Source: Agarophyton chilense (lineage: Eukaryota > Rhodophyta > Florideophyceae > Gracilariales > Gracilariaceae). Taken from it: a stretch of DNA of 64,000 nucleotides. Both the position numbers and the translations under genes were made by a program. How positions within the stretch are numbered: the first letter of the stretch is position 1; each line of letters begins with the position of its first letter. The notes beneath the pieces were generated by a model, which saw only the letters and a program-made list of their open reading frames with translations, was not told the origin of the DNA and did no database searches. Positions 63,858 through 64,000 of the stretch are shown piece by piece. The stretch is taken from the NCBI GenBank assembly GCA_030374765.1, contig JARGXX010000088.1, positions 1,798,001-1,862,000 of the forward strand. The letters run 5' to 3'.

Positions 63858-64000
63858 GTTTAGGTTTGCGCCTTCAGCATGGCACTCTTCGCTACTCGAA
63901 TCCTCGGCGAGACACGTCCTCGGGATTTCCCGTATTCCATAGATGGAGGAAGTGGAGATGCTTCAGGGCAACGACGCATTGGCTTGCGAACAATTGGTAC

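Larger units (their letters stand above)
56543..64000 (-). mobile_element. Ty3/gypsy chromodomain LTR retrotransposon C, right end outside window
   Basis: The left LTR (56543-57442) is the 3' LTR of an element coded on the minus strand; the polypyrimidine run CACCCCCCTCG just inside it is the complement of a polypurine tract. Then come a large plus-strand (antisense) frame, a 31-bp minisatellite, and on the minus strand chromodomain, integrase, RNase H and reverse transcriptase. Protease, gag and the 5' LTR lie beyond 64000. Pol has several stops and a frameshift, so the element is not autonomous. Confidence 0.88.

Overview
Organism and setting. This is a eukaryotic nuclear window, most likely from a red alga (a compact-gene florideophyte type; this is inference). 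The gene content is eukaryotic and photosynthetic: a plant-type monogalactosyldiacylglycerol synthase, a mitochondrial COQ2 prenyltransferase, a CDT2/DTL-type WD40 protein, a MON1-like protein and a eukaryotic glutamine-dependent NAD synthetase. Introns are few, short (82-113 nt) and near 5' ends, with GT-AG borders. No bacterial operons, CRISPR arrays, rRNA genes or complete tRNA genes were seen.

Layout. Positions 1-13,500 form a dense, GC-rich gene island: a broken Myb/SANT-like gene (269-1174), MON1-like (1749-3206), a two-exon aminotransferase (3319-4682), a small membrane-anchored unknown (5066-5527), a two-exon DTL/CDT2 homologue (6112-7840), an unknown 288-aa protein (8359-9225), COQ2 (9233-10378), a three-exon mitochondrial-type unknown (10649-11533) and MGDG synthase (11982-13496). 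From about 13.5 kb on, the window is more AT-rich and packed with transposable elements. The one intact cellular gene there is NAD synthetase (48603-50777). Two incomplete LURP-one-related paralogues (17.5 kb and 47.5 kb) are the only other recognisable cellular sequences.

Mobile elements. There are three related Tc1-type copies with IR/DR ends (14018-15278, 15348-16647, 44963-46240), a second mariner-type element (50882-52444), a decayed piggyBac-type transposase (53200-54640) and a decayed two-gene PIF/Harbinger-type locus (about 35.7-38.5 kb). A retroelement with an unusual reverse transcriptase and RNase H lies at about 39-44.3 kb. Three Ty3/gypsy chromodomain retrotransposons are present: A (19439-28130, plus strand), B (28671-34521, minus strand, pol mostly deleted) and C (56543 to beyond the right edge, minus strand). 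Solo LTRs of the C family (34595-35212) and of an unplaced family (37420-38236 and 42741-43555) show nested insertion.

Most notable points. Element C carries a 608-aa open frame (57467-59293) antisense to its own pol, between pol and the 3' LTR; the frame is intact while pol is broken. Element B has an antisense frame in the same place. Both LTRs of element B contain a tRNA-like D arm joined directly to a T arm (A-box and B-box like), so these LTRs may carry an RNA polymerase III type promoter. No homology search could be run; all family calls come from motifs and remembered family patterns.
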